Source: Corticium candelabrum (taxonomy: Eukaryota > Porifera > Homoscleromorpha > Homosclerophorida > Plakinidae). Taken from it: 64,000 nt of DNA. Below the pieces are notes generated by a model. It was not told where the DNA came from. It worked only from the letters and a program-made list of their open reading frames with translations, and searched no databases. The position numbers and the translations under genes are program-made. The first letter of the stretch is position 1, and each line of letters starts with the position of its first letter. Shown here in pieces: positions 1 to 18,880 of this stretch. The stretch covers positions 5,615,770-5,679,769 of the forward strand of contig NC_085094.1 of the NCBI RefSeq assembly GCF_963422355.1, written 5' to 3'.

Positions 1-168
1 AAAGGTTAGTTACTTCTAACAGGATGTGTACAAGCTTGTTAGTGTGATATACCTATACGACAATGTGTGTATTCGACAGACAGTCAGAGACGCAGACAGA
101 CATAGACAACTAGCTTAGATACGTTTAGTGCAGTAGAATAAGTAATCAGCTGTGTGCATCTACCCCAG

Positions 169-363
169 GTAGTGCAAGAGGCTCTTGATAGAGCTCGACA
201 GGGCAGAACCTGCTTCGTGATTGCTCATCATTTAGCTACTATTGAACATGCAGATAAGATTGCAGTTATGAGAGAAGGACAACTTATTGAAGAAGGAACA
301 CATGCTCAGCTAATGCAACTTCAGCGATTGTATTACTCCTTCCATGCAGGAAGAATAGCGTAG
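169..363 (+). CDS. ABCB-type (P-glycoprotein-like) ABC transporter, last exon only
   Basis: This is the terminal coding exon of a gene that begins left of the window. The acceptor AG is at 167-168, the first in-frame codon is GTA at 169, and the stop TAG is at 361-363. The 64 codons encode the end of a nucleotide-binding domain: [15 protein letters not shown], then VIAHHLATI, which holds the switch (H-loop) histidine after the Walker B region, then the [10 protein letters not shown] strand and EEGTHAQL, typical of MDR/ABCB half- or full transporters that export lipids or hydrophobic compounds. In most family members the H-loop reads IAHRLST, so HHLAT is a mild variant. Walker A, the signature motif and the membrane domains lie outside the window, so substrate and full/half status cannot be told. 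Confidence 0.88.
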   Translation, partial: VVQEALDRARQGRTCFVIAHHLATIEHADKIAVMREGQLIEEGTHAQLMQLQRLYYSFHAGRIA

Positions 364-742
364 GGGCTACTATGGGCAGCTTACTCCAATCTAAGCTACA
401 GGACGATGAGACAATGCCTTTAATTAATTAAGGACAACAGCAAACATCCATGTGTTTGTCAACATTGCATGTTGTGATCAAGTTAGCTAAATGTGAAGTT
501 AGGCAAGTCTACGTATGCACACTTGCACAACATACAGCTCAACTTTCTTGGCTTCAGATGAATACAACTTATTTGATTACAATCAATCAAAAAATTTAGT
601 GCGGTAATTAAAATTTTTGCACTTTGTAGCTTGCAATAATGCTGATGCATAAGCAGTTAAAAACCAGTGCCACTGACTAATGCAAAGTGCACAAAGGAAC
701 AAATGTTAAAGCAAGGGTTTGTTTTATCTTCTGGACATCAAG
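364..742. other. Intergenic, tail-to-tail ABC transporter / TRPC gene
   Basis: This AT-rich stretch lies between the stop of the ABC transporter (+) and the stop of the TRPC-like gene (-). It must hold both 3' untranslated regions and polyadenylation sites. I see no coding potential, repeat or structured RNA in it. Confidence 0.6.
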
Positions 743-5606
<4,864 letters not shown>

Positions 5607-6189
5607 GCAGGATTTGTTCCCGTATTTGTTTTGGTTACACTAGACAGTACAAACGTCCATATTAGCTAGTTTACTCATGATCATGCAGCGGAAATCCGGA
5701 AGCTTAAAAAAGATGCATCTGCTCTCGAGATACGACATGAATACTATTATAGACATAATAAACAATTGCATGTATAATATACATCTACACGGTACCGCGT
5801 ACCCGTACGTAGATACCGCTACCCAGACCCTACAGAGTACTGTACAGTACATGTAGACCCGTCTGCCGTAGCCGTCCGTACAGTACGTAGATACCGTCCG
5901 CAGGTCTCCAGCCTAATATGTTGCACTGCAGCCTCTTTTTCCCATTTATTGATTAACCAGCTAACTAATGTTTTGGTAGTTTGGTTCAAGTTAAATTCTA
6001 GAAAAAAACTGTCAGCGACCTAGCGTACTATCACGATAGATTCCAATTCCAATTTATATATTTTTATAGCTATAGTAGAAGCTACACGATGCAGTAAATC
6101 TAATAAATCTTGACAGTTTAGATTTACTGGAAGCGTGCAGTCACTACAGTTAGCGCGGTTATTATATCCGGGAGCTTGAGTTAGACAAC
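5607..6189. other. Head-to-head spacer between TRPC-like gene and MSH1
   Basis: This is the 583-bp region between the start codons of the minus-strand TRPC-like gene and plus-strand MSH1, so it must hold both promoters. It includes a stretch with repeated GTAC-type words around 5790-5900 (acggtaccg, cgtacccgtac, gtacagtac), which are locally self-complementary. I see no convincing TATA box or coding exon. Confidence 0.5.
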
Positions 6190-6704
6190 ATGCTCGGTTG
6201 GCAACGATTTTCTCTCCTGACTACATCTATACTACGTTCTTCTTTATGCGTTCACGTGAGGCTAATGTTTACCAGACAAGTTAAGCTTGCACGGCAGAAG
6301 AAGATAGTCCGACCATCCGAAGTCCTAGAGAGCGCAGCAACACCTTTGTTTGGCCAGTTTAGAGCAATCAAAGAGAAATACAAAGACTATCTTTTGCTAT
6401 TTCAAGTTGGAGAGTTTTACGAATTTTATGGAGATGATGCAGTGACTGTGAGCAACAGGACGTCGTTGAGGATGACACAGAAGCAAGGTGTGCCCATGGC
6501 TGGCTTCCCTATTTGGTCACTGGATGAATGGGTGAAGACATTGGTACAGGAAGGATTCAAGCTTGCTGTTTGTGACCAATCAACTTCAAGGTATAGAGAT
6601 GTGCTATTCTTGTTGAATGTGGAAACTTGATCTGATGTCATTGGTACACGTCTCTTCAACTGTCTGTCTGTCTATCTGACTGATTGTCTGTCTATCTGTC
6701 TGAC

Positions 6705-6749
<45 letters not shown>

Positions 6750-9700
6750 GACTGTCTGTCTGTCATCATTTATTACACACAAACCTCTACATACAGAACA
6801 CTAAAAGTAAAATATTATCCATGACAGTTCAGATCAGTGGAATCACGGTTACAACAAACTACAAGTTAAAACTATACGCATGCAAATAGTAGTTGAAGAT
6901 CAATTCTAATGAACAGCGCCTTGAATGGCACTGTCCAGCATAAATCCTTTCTCTTCTGTTGGGAGAAGACGCGACAGCGTGTGTAGAATGACACTTGCAT
7001 TTGATCTGTGTAGAAGAACAGAGAATCTCTTCCTCCAGTAACAACGAAACTCGGCTTTTTGTCATCATCTCAGGATCTTTGTCATCAAGTCAAAGAACGG
7101 GTGTTATTAGATTACTTTACAAGGGTGGAAATCGTGAGAGCCTCTTGAACTGGAGGCCTATCAATCGTTTGAATATGGATTGTAAAATCATTTCTAGAGC
7201 TTAAGCCAACCATCTCAAACAAACATGTTCTACCGCGACTTATTCACCCCATTCAGACTTGCTGCATTTAAAGAGGACTATCTCTGACAACTGTGCCATA
7301 GTCAGGGACATCATTCAGCACTGTGAAGCTACAGAAACTGCAGCTACGGAAACTGCAGCTGCAGTTATTTCTCTTGATCAAACGAAGGCATTTGATAGAG
7401 TTGACTAGCAATATTTATTCACTATACTGGAGAAGTTTGGTTTTGGTCCTAGTTTTATTGCCTGGATCAGGCTCTATATCACAATGTAGTTTCTCATGTC
7501 ATTGTTAATAATTTCCTGACCGCCAAGATACTGTCAACAAGGGGAGTACAGTACGCCAAGGTAGCCCATTGTCACCACTGCTGTATGTGCTGAGCGCAGA
7601 ACCTTTGGCCAAAGCTATTCGTGCAAATGTAAGATTAGAAGGAATTCATGTGCCAGACACAACGCACTCAGTCAAAGTTTCAGCATATGCAGATGATACA
7701 ACTTGCTTTGTTTCAAGTAACGAGGGTTTTGCAGGTCTCAATGAGGAGCTACAACTGTATGAACTGGCAGCAGGAGCAAGATTGAATCGTATGAAGTCAA
7801 AACGATTATGGATAGAATCTTGGCACTCATGTCAAGATGCACCGTTACAAATAGATTGGACCTCAGAAAGCATAAGAATTTTTGGGACTTACATACACAA
7901 GAACCTATTTCAATATGGTGTTGACGAACTGGAAGGATATCGTACAAAGACTTCAAACAGCATTAGCAGTGTGGAAAAAGAGAGATCTATCCATTTACGG
8001 GAGAGTCAAAGTGCTGCAAAGATTTGCCCTGTCCAAGGTATATTATGCAGCATGTGTTTTTACAATGCCACAGCACCTAATGAAAATGTTAGAAAATGCA
8101 ATCTGGTCATTTGTCTGGCAGGAGTGTCAACTTCTTGCAAAGCGTGGAGTGTGCATAGCATCAAAGGATTTTGGAGCACTAGGTGCATAACACCTCCCAT
8201 CTAGGATAAATGCAATTTAAATCCAGAGTGTGATGAGGTTATTCACAGCCAGTGTTTATACAGGTTGGATGAATTATGCTTTCTACTGGTTCCAAAATAT
8301 TGGGGTTTACACAGGTTAGGGATACGAGCTTTCGGTGCAACTAACTGGGAACCATCAGGTTGGCTTGTGGCAGTACTAACATCTTTTACCATCATCTGCT
8401 AAAGCTGTGGCAGAAATGTGGAGGAACAAGAAAGCCAGTGAAACCACGTTTCTATGAAGAAGCATGTACAGAAGCACTGTGGGGCAATGCTCTTATTACA
8501 GATGAACATAATCGGCCTCTATACTATCCGTCACTGGCAAGGTCCGGATACATAACAGTAAACCAAGACCACCATCAAAGACGATGTCTTATTCAGTATA
8601 TACAGCTTTAGACAGAGCCATTCCTCAGCACTGGCGGACACTGCCAAAGGCATCATGCTGTTTTCAGAATAAATGGATGCGGAAGCTACACTTATTTATG
8701 AATAGAGATAGTTCTACTCCAATACAAGATGTCTCAATGAAGATAGATTATGAACATTTTGCCTCGTTTACAGAAAGTCCCCTTTGTTATGAGAGGTGGA
8801 ATGCTGTTATGTCAATTTCGGAGATGCAATAGAAAGAACTCTGGTCGATACCATCAGTGCATTCAATGACATCATATCAAAAAGACATATTTTGGAAAAT
8901 GTTGCATAGGGTATTGCCAACACAGAACAAACTTTTTTTGGGTCTAAGTGACGATGAGGTGTGTTCGGTCTGCAACACGCAAAAAGATACATTTGACCAT
9001 GTTTTCATCGACTGCTGCAAATGGGAGGATACTCAGCGAATTACATAAAAATCTCTGTCAACATGGGGTAAGAGTATCAAGAAGTACCAACGTTTTCAAG
9101 CAACTTTTGCTAGCAAAAGCCGAAGAGAAAAGATCTACGTCAGTGTGCTGCTAACAACTTACTACACGAAGAGACAGACACTGCGGCCTCAAGCAATAGT
9201 GGCAACATATATTTATCAGTTACTGTTAGTGGAACGAAAAAAATTGTAGAATACTGGTTTCAATGTAATCCTTATTATTACTGAGTCTTACTGACTTTTT
9301 AAATCCTGTTTGCTGTCATTAAGTCTTAAAAAGTTTGGAACAAACAAAAACTGTTTTTATAATGATCAACTGTCAAGGGAGAGGCATTGGAATTGATGTA
9401 TGTAGTTCATGTGTTAGTCGGTTGCATAATCTGGTTATAATCGGATAGCTTGTAGTCAATCAAATCAGTTAGAAAGTAAGATTGCCCAAATATTTTCTCT
9501 AGATTACCTGCTACAACTAACCTCAAACATCGACATGTTGTTCAGTTGATAACTCCCGGCACTCTTCTTGAGCCATCTCATCCTGAAGCTCAGTACTTAT
9601 TAGCAATTATATTTGGACCTGCTGATTCAGTTGGTCTTGCTTGGCTGGATTTGTCAACCGGTGAATTCAAGGTTTACTCTGTTCTACCTGATTTGCAAGT

Positions 9701-10994
9701 GACCTAACCATTACAGTATGATAACATTTGTACTATAGGTAAGCATATGTGCACTACAGAGTCTTGGAGAAGAGCTTGAGAGAATTCAACCCGTAGAGGT
9801 ACGTATTATTGTACTGTATGACTACCAATGTTGTAACATTATCGTTTGGTACATTTACTGTATGTTTTTACAGTTGTATGAGCTGTGCATTATGTGATCA
9901 GTTGTGGTTAGAAGAAGTGTTACGTTTTGTTCCTAGTAGTTTTGTTTTAATGGGGAATTGAGTAACAGTACTGAATTGAGACAAATAATTTATTACTGGA
10001 GACGTTTTGCCTCAGGGTTAGTTTGTATGATTGTTGAAAGGATGATGAAGTAGGCAATGATATGATCAAGTGTTGTTTCATGTTGCACACAAACTCCATA
10101 TGATGCCTCTTTTCAATGTTCAGTGCTGCACAATACAATAATTCAATTCAAACTGACATTGCTAATCTTTGGTGTGTACTCATGTTGTTGTCTTGCACTT
10201 TAGTTATTTCACTTTTTTCAAGAGACGATTGTTGGTCTGATATGTCATTTACAGGTTATTGCTCCAGCTGGTTTCGTGTCTTCTATAATGGCAACATCGC
10301 CTGCCAAGTCACGAAACCTGGATCTTGGACTTGCTCATACTCGAGCTCACCTGAGATCTGCAACAGTCAATGAAATGCCAAATGATTGGTTTGCATCAAG
10401 GTTTTGTGACTAAAGAAGTTGAAAACGATAAGTTAAGGTTTGATTTTGATTATAGATGTATGAACACATTTTCGCCTTTGCACACCAACATGTCGGAATT
10501 AGAGGTGTGGTGTGTGTGAGTTCATTAACAGTATGCACTGCTTATGCCTGAGTTTCATTGTAGTGTCAGGCTGCAAACATCCTTGTTGAATATGTTAGAT
10601 ATACTCAGAGAGAGCATATTCCTCCTTTACTCACTCCTTGTCAGTATGCCAGTCAAGAGCACATGGCGATTGATGCCAGTGCTAGGCGGTCGTTGGAATT
10701 GACAAGGCAGACATTGATTGTATTATTGAAGCTTCGTTTAGCTTTAACCAATTTTGTTTAGGTCTCTAGGTGAAGGAACAAAACGTGGAAGTCTACTGGG
10801 CTGTATAGACAAAACTGTTAGTGCAGCTGGCAGACGGTTGTTACAGCAAAGATTGAGGCAAATCTTTTGGATTTTTATGGGTATTGTATTGATGTGATGA
10901 GGATTGTTTGTTACAGTGCTCCTCTACTCTCTGTTGACTTAATCAGAAAGTGAGTTTTTGTGCATATTATATGCATACGTTTACACACGTGCGT

Positions 10995-11053
<59 letters not shown>

Positions 11054-12192
11054 ACAAACACACAACTTGTACAAGCAGTTTGTTATGTGCATCTACAGTT
11101 TATGGAGCTTTTTATCATACAGTAGCACATTGTTTTCTAATGTTAATACGCTTTTTTTGAACAGTCGTCTGGATGTCGTTCAGTTTTTCTATGAGAATCC
11201 ACATCTAGCAACAGAAACTCGATCTATTCTTAAGACGTGTCCAGACATAGAGCGAATTTTGCAAAAGGTATGAATGATACATTATTAACAATCCGTTTTG
11301 ATAAGTAGGCCAGTAACTGTGTTGATAGATATCATTACGAAGGGGCAATGAAATAGAACTAAATTTATTGTATTTTTCGATGGCCGTTGGAGGTGATTAG
11401 CACATGCATTTGTTACGTCTGACATTTTATGTATGTGTTTGCGAATAGACCAGTTGTGTGAGATGCTCTTGACTGACATGTTGGGAGAACCCGATGTACG
11501 CCTTATACCACACCTGACTGGTAAGCTCACCGTTGCTTATTAAGATGCCCATTTATTGTATTGTGGAAAGGTTTGCAACCAATTGAACCACTACTGTCTG
11601 AACTTGAGAGATCTGTTAAAGATGCTGGTGACGAGAAGAAGCTGATGTCAGGTATCCTTCACTTTTCGTCTTGAATTATTATACGTTTGCAGGATTTTGC
11701 TGTTCCTCAGGCTACTGTTCAGAAATTGATGATCTACGTATGAAAATAGTTGAAAATGAGATGTCAGTTGATAAGTTGGCACTAGATTATCGGTACCTCT
11801 ACTACTATTTTCAACACTTAGAGGGGTTTATTTATCGTACGTTTGGGAATACCTTGCAGAGCTTTGTCTGGATTGTCTCGACTTGCTATTGTTTCTCATA
11901 AGGCCTATTTACGAGTTATTGAATTGGGACATCGGACAGCAAGTGAATTTTTGTCAAAGATGCCAACAGAATGTGCAGCAATCAGGTTCTTTGCAATGAT
12001 ACTTTAGTCAGTCTGTAATGTATGTTATCTTTATTTTGTTATTTTTTGTGTATCAGAGTTGATCAGACTTCAAGTAAAATTCGGTTTAGGTACGATTCTC
12101 GTTTGAATTTTGTGTTGATATGTGTGCAGTGCATGAATTTGTGCAGTATGCATCTTTCTTCAGCAACAAGTTGACAACACACATGAGCGCAG

Positions 12193-12259
<67 letters not shown>

Positions 12260-14236
12260 CATGCATGCATGCACACATCTTGTGTTAGAACTAGATGGTG
12301 CATTTGTCAATTTAATATCTGATTATTTAGCACTACACAATTGCAAGAGTTGAACAATTGTTGGCAACAGTTTAATGACAGTCTTCAGCAATGCGAACAA
12401 GCAGCAGTCGAAAGTCTTTGCAATCAGGTGCCTTACTTTTACAACTTCCTGCAGTTGACACTTTCATGCATATGAATTTGATCAACATCAGGTAACAGAA
12501 GTAGCCACAGCTATTAGACGTTTAGCATCATCTCTTGCTGAACTAGATGTCGCTTCTTCATTAGCCATTCTTGCTCATGAACGAGTAATAGTCTGCTGTT
12601 GTATTACACGTTATTGTTACAGTGATCTTTTCTGATCTTTTCTGTTACATTCAAGGGTTATACACGACCAGAAGTTACTGCTGGCACTGAATTTGACGTG
12701 CAATGTGGCGTTCATCCCATAGTTGATGTTATGCAAGAAGGTTAGTGTCTGGTAGGTGCAATTATGTATGTATAGTTTCATTTGCTTATCAATTACTGGT
12801 AATTTAAAAGACTTAATCACAGAATGGTCAGATGCAAGGTAGTAGTAGTACATTATACTAAATGTTAATAAAACTTTGCGTATTAGTGAGTAAATAGCAC
12901 AATTTTGTTGTGATTTTATCATAATGTTTTGAGGTCTTACTGGATCTTGTTGTGTTTTCTACTTACACAATTACACTTACTTTTGGTCACTTTTTTTCAA
13001 AGGATTTTGATGTGTACATTCTGAGATGGCATCTCCGTTGTTTGCAATAATGATTTGTTTGTCATTTTTGGTGAGATATGAAACCAGCTCAGCTCAAGTT
13101 TGTAGTACATGTACAAACAGCTTGTTCTTTTCATTTCTGGACGTTACTAAATTGATTCACTTGTTTGAGTACCTTATTAGACCAACTGAAAGTATCTGGT
13201 TCATATTCAAGCTTGGCAAACTATTCAAGAAGATATTTTACTATCTTTACTGTTTGTTGTAGATTCATCTGTTGGCAATGATTGCAACTTGACATCAAAT
13301 CAAATGTGGATTATTACTGGTCCCAATATGGGTGGTAAAGTACTATACCATCAACAAATTGAGCACTCACGTGAAATCCCTAATTTTTAGGAAAGAGTAC
13401 ATTTCTTCGGCAGAATGCTTTGATAGCTATTCTAGCACAGGTTTTTTTATTTCTTTTTACTGTTATTATTTGTCTCAGTTATTAATTTTGTGTTAGATTG
13501 GGAGTTTTGTTCCTGCACAGTCAGCCAGGATTGGTGTTGTAGATAGGTTGTTTGCTCGTGTTGGAGCAAGTGACAATTTGGCAAACTACCAGTCGACATT
13601 TATGACTGAAATGGTTGAGACGGCTACCATATTGTCTCAGGCAACAGCGCGGTCACTTGTTATATTAGATGAAATTGGTATACATTATTTTGCCTTTGCG
13701 ATGCTGTTTGTATGTTTGTTTTACTGATTGCTTATTCTGTTCTGCATGTGTGGGATCACCGATGTTTGTTGTAGGTCGAGGGACATCAACAACTGACGGT
13801 CTTGCAATAGCATGGTCTGTATTGGAACATCTACATAACATAACACGTAGAATTGTTTGTGTTGCAGAATTGGTTGGTTGCTAATCTAAAGTTGCTTTTA
13901 GAATGCAGGACTTTGTCTGCTACTCATTATAGCGAACTTGGACAACTAGTGTCAGTATTGTCGCATGCCGCCTGTTATCAAGTTACCGCAAATCGTAACT
14001 CTTCAGGCATACAGTTTGCATATCGAGTTGTGGTATTGCCTTTTCAAAAATTTTGAAAATTATTAGGACATGTAGCTTACTGATTCGTTGCTTGTTTTGT
14101 AGCCTGGTCTTTGCTCGCAGTCGTTTGGCGTTGATGTAGCGCATCTAGCTGGTGTTCCTCATTCTGTTACTGACAGGGCAAAGGTATTTTTGCCTAGATA
14201 TGTTGGTATTCAGATGATGATGATGATGATGATGAT

Positions 14237-14317
<81 letters not shown>

Positions 14318-14494
14318 TGTTGATCGTGATTCGTATATACATTAATTATGCTTCATGCATGCAGTATATATCATTATGGCAATGAATACTGTTCTTTTTA
14401 CCCTAGCTTGTCATTGTATTGTGTGGTGTAGGTAATTCTTGAGCATCTAGTGTCAGTTCAACCGAAGGATGTCCTCAAGAATTTACTAATTTGA
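6190..14494 (+). CDS. MSH1: Mitochondrial DNA mismatch-repair ATPase MSH1 (MutS family), complete, 25 exons
   Basis: Exons: 6190-6590, 9503-9698, 9739-9798, 10255-10400, 10456-10504, 10564-10706, 10762-10857, 10917-10949, 11165-11267, 11329-11392, 11449-11520, 11571-11651, 11693-11792, 11860-11985, 12057-12089, 12331-12427, 12492-12584, 12656-12740, 13263-13334, 13391-13440, 13497-13677, 13775-13846, 13902-14032, 14103-14183, 14432-14494; 875 aa. The first 45 residues are basic, Ser/Leu-rich and nearly free of acids, like a mitochondrial presequence. Domain I has GEFYEFY (mismatch-binding Phe76, Glu78). The lever/clamp region includes [20 protein letters not shown]. The ATPase has Walker [11 protein letters not shown] (678-687), Walker [18 protein letters not shown] (about 755-771) and SATHYSEL. 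There is no C-terminal nuclease domain, unlike plant MSH1. Introns 6 and 7 use GC donors. Intron 1 (2.9 kb) holds a LINE relic. It should bind mismatches in mtDNA. Confidence 0.94.
6661..6764. repeat. TCTG tetranucleotide microsatellite
   Basis: Tandem CTGT/TCTG units with a few variants at the start of MSH1 intron 1, just upstream of the LINE relic. Similar arrays occur at about 29720-29830 and 36637-36700. Confidence 0.9.
7085..9160 (+). mobile_element. Decayed non-LTR retrotransposon (LINE, L1/Tx1-like ORF2) in MSH1 intron 1
   Basis: This region lies in sense orientation in MSH1 intron 1. Scattered frames read through a reverse transcriptase: about 7130-7180 gives LLNWRPI, about 7370-7410 gives [13 protein letters not shown], about 7555 onward gives [16 protein letters not shown], and 7686-7697 encodes the catalytic YADD box. 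Near the end, 8960-9020 encodes CSVC...FDHVFIDC, the Cys/His motif found after the RT domain in L1/Tx1-type elements. Stops and frameshifts interrupt every segment (for example after FDRVD), so it is inactive. The upstream endonuclease domain is not visible, so the copy is 5' truncated. I could not define target-site duplications or a tail. Confidence 0.88.
10997..11052. repeat. (CA)n microsatellite in MSH1 intron 8
   Basis: A run of about 28 CA units between MSH1 exons 8 and 9. It gives rise to spurious poly-His/Thr frames. Confidence 0.95.
12194..12257. repeat. (CA)n microsatellite in MSH1 intron 15
   Basis: About 32 CA units followed by a short ATGC repeat (12257-12271), all inside MSH1 intron 15. 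Confidence 0.95.
14214..14315. repeat. (TGA)n-(TG)n compound microsatellite in MSH1 intron 24
   Basis: A short GAT/TGA trinucleotide run passes directly into about 39 TG units, inside the last MSH1 intron. Confidence 0.95.
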
Positions 14495-14715
14495 ACAGTA
14501 GTAGTACATGTAGTAACAACAGTAATAGATGAGGTGTTGTACACCGAGTTACGAAACCAGCATAACATTTTTATTGACCAATTTGTACAGAGTACGTTGT
14601 GTTATTAGTAAAGAGACATATTAATTAATTAACAAATTTTGCCCAGTCCGGGTTGCGTTAGTAAAGCACGCTCTCTGGGTAGTTGTTATTGCACGCGCGC
14701 TACTAGGCTAGTAAC

Positions 14716-16326
<1,611 letters not shown>

Positions 16327-16368
16327 GACGGTTTCGTTGCTGTATTTGATGTATTACAGTAACACACA

Positions 16369-16435
<67 letters not shown>

Positions 16436-16659
16436 CAGTGCGGAGAAGGTCTGAATTGCGAAGCACTTAATGTTTACATAGCGATTACATGTACGTGTAC
16501 CACTGAGGTCATTGTCGTCCAACAGCGGATGTAAGGCGTACTAGTTGTAGTAGCGAATCAGAGCCGTTTACTGTGTCTGGTGATCTAAACAGTGAAATTT
16601 CCCAAGACGAGTCATCGATACTAGACTCGCTGCCATCGCTGGATATCTCTCTACACAGT
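16327..16659. other. Spacer between ATPAF1 and the dehydratase, with (CA)n at 16372-16433
   Basis: This stretch holds the ATPAF1 3' end, a CA microsatellite and the probable 5' end of the dehydratase transcript. A frame continuous with the dehydratase is open from 16507 and rich in Ser/Asp/Glu from 16552, with plausible acceptor AGs at 16550 and 16553. It contains no ATG, so it is either 5' UTR or part of a coding exon joined to a first exon I cannot find. Confidence 0.55.
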
Positions 16660-18880
16660 ATGTCTGAAATAATGGACAAGGAACCGGTGCGAATATCGTT
16701 CGAAGACATTACTGCAGCATCTTTTCGTATTAGAGATGGAGTTGTCAAGACTCTGTGTGAGGTAAAGGCTTAGATATGAAGGAAGTGACGAGGTGCCATG
16801 TCGCTTCGATTTTTACACCCTACGTAGGCCACTATCAATGGTAATTTGCGTGCGTAGAAGTCGCAGCTGTCGGAATCGATAGGAATGGAGCTCTACTTTA
16901 AGAAGGAGTTTATGCAGTACACTGGCAGGTATGTATACGTAAGGAAACAATGATTGAGTTCGTTCGTTGTGTCAGGGGGACGCTATTGTGTGTCATCTTG
17001 CTCCGCCTACTTGCTTTCCGAAATGATTGCTCGCTTGTACAGCAACATTAATTAACACATTGCATGACTATGACTAATACTATTCTTACTGCAGTTTCAA
17101 AGAGAGAGGAGCTCGGAACACACTCAAACAACTGACTAAAGTAGCAGTGTCTAATTAATTAATTAATGAGACTTTAGAAGTTGTTTGTCTATTTTTGCTA
17201 TGCAGACTCAGAAGGAGATTGGAGTTATTGCTGCATCAGCAGGCAATCATGCTTTAGCACTCGCTTATCACGGAAAGCAACTGGGAATTCCTGTGACTGT
17301 TGTGATGCCAACGAGAGCACCTATCATGAAAGTTACATCTTGCAGAGAATGTGGAGCTACTGTCATTATACACGGCGATCATATTGGACACGTATTCATT
17401 CTATAATGATGTGTGAGTTAATTGTTGTTGTTTATATAAAGTATTCTTGTACAGAGCAAAGACTATGCAACGAAGGTGGGTGAAGAGAACGGATATACTT
17501 ATATCAATGGGTATGAACTAGCAGCTTGTTAATTAAGAACACAAATTTTCAATGTGGTTAATATTCATAAATTGTCAGATATGATCATCCAGCTGTATTA
17601 GCTGGCCAAGGGACTATTGGGTTGGAAATAATTGAACAGGTTCCAGATGTGGATGCAGTGGTCGTGCCTGTTGGAGGCGGCGGCTTACTAGCTGGAATAG
17701 CTGTTGCTGTGAAGGCACTCAAACCTGAAATCACAGTGATTGTAACTGGTTTTGCATTTTTATGACAGTTTTCATCGGTTTACTTGATCAATATATTTAG
17801 GCAGTGGAGAGTGAGAATTGTCCTGGGTTTTCAGCATCGTGGAAAGCTGGCCATCCTGTCAAAGTGAATAGTTTACCAACTCTTGCGGATGGTCAGGAAA
17901 TTGAATTGTTATGTTGTGCTGCTACACATTTTATTGAACTTTCACTGCAACGTTGGCTGCAGGTTTGGCTGTTCCCTTGGTCGGCTCTAATGCTTTTGCC
18001 ACTGCACAGCCATTTGTGGATAAAGTCATTACTATCAGGTAGAAATTGTGCATGTTCTGTAGGTATATATGGCATGAATGCTTAAGATTTTTACGCACTG
18101 CAATTATCTAATTTTATGTAGTATGACTGACTTCCCATTACAATGTATTTTGTGAAGTTTATTTGCATACTTGTTGATTGTTAGTGAAAACCACATTGCC
18201 ATTGCCATTCTTCGTCTTGTGGAAAATGAGAAAGCAGTCGTTGAAGGAGCAGGGGCTACGGGGTTTGCTGCTTGCATTGCTGGTATGCTATCAGAACTGA
18301 AAGGCAAAAAGTATATATAGTTGCCATTGGCATGAGATTACGACTATGACACAGGTGGATGGCATTTCTCTTGTAGAGTTGTTATTCCACTTTGTGGTGG
18401 TAACATCGATACAACACTTCTCGGTCGATGCTTGGAGCGCGGTCTTGCTGCTGATGGTCGTTTGTGCCGATTTGTGGTGACAGTCAGAGATACTCCGGGT
18501 GGTTGTGCAGAGCTTACAAAGATCCTATCTGAAATGGGCGCATGGTATTTTCCATAGCAAGTGTTTTTTGTTCAACGTGTGATGTGTTTTGCTGTGTATC
18601 AGTATCAAGGATATATTTCACGAGAGAGCTTGGGTTTACTCCGATATATTTAGTGTTGAGGTATGTATTAATTTGTATTTCATTTATTTGAAACGCATAC
18701 TGTATATTTTTATATCATGTACATGGTATGGCATGTAAACATGTTTTGCAGATCAAGTGTGTAGTTGAGACACGAGATGCACAACACGGCGAAGAGCTGC
18801 ATGTAGAATTAGAAAAACATTATCCTGGTCGCTTACGCTGGGGAGCTGCTCACAGAAGAGGCTCGGCGTCAGTGTCATAA
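16660..18880 (+). CDS. PLP-dependent threonine/serine dehydratase with C-terminal ACT domain (12 exons)
   Basis: Exons: 16660(?)-16761, 16858-16928, 17095-17140, 17206-17391, 17455-17510, 17579-17741, 17801-17891, 17963-18038, 18185-18310, 18377-18544, 18603-18660, 18752-18880; about 423 aa from Met16660. Fold-type II PLP enzyme: GSFKERGA carries the Schiff-base lysine (about Lys60), SAGNHA the substrate loop, [11 protein letters not shown] the phosphate-binding glycine loop, and EGAGA and CGGNID the C-terminal active-site segments. The order matches TdcB/L-threonine ammonia-lyase and serine racemase. Residues from about 330 ([19 protein letters not shown] onward) form an ACT domain, which in bacterial relatives binds amino-acid effectors; serine racemase lacks it. 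Likely reaction: threonine to 2-oxobutanoate plus ammonia, perhaps serine too. The start is uncertain because the open frame extends upstream without an ATG. Confidence 0.9.

Noticed and set aside
7569-8204. An intact protein-coding gene
   Set aside because: This is the longest surviving frame of the decayed LINE reverse transcriptase. Adjacent RT blocks are in other frames and contain stops.
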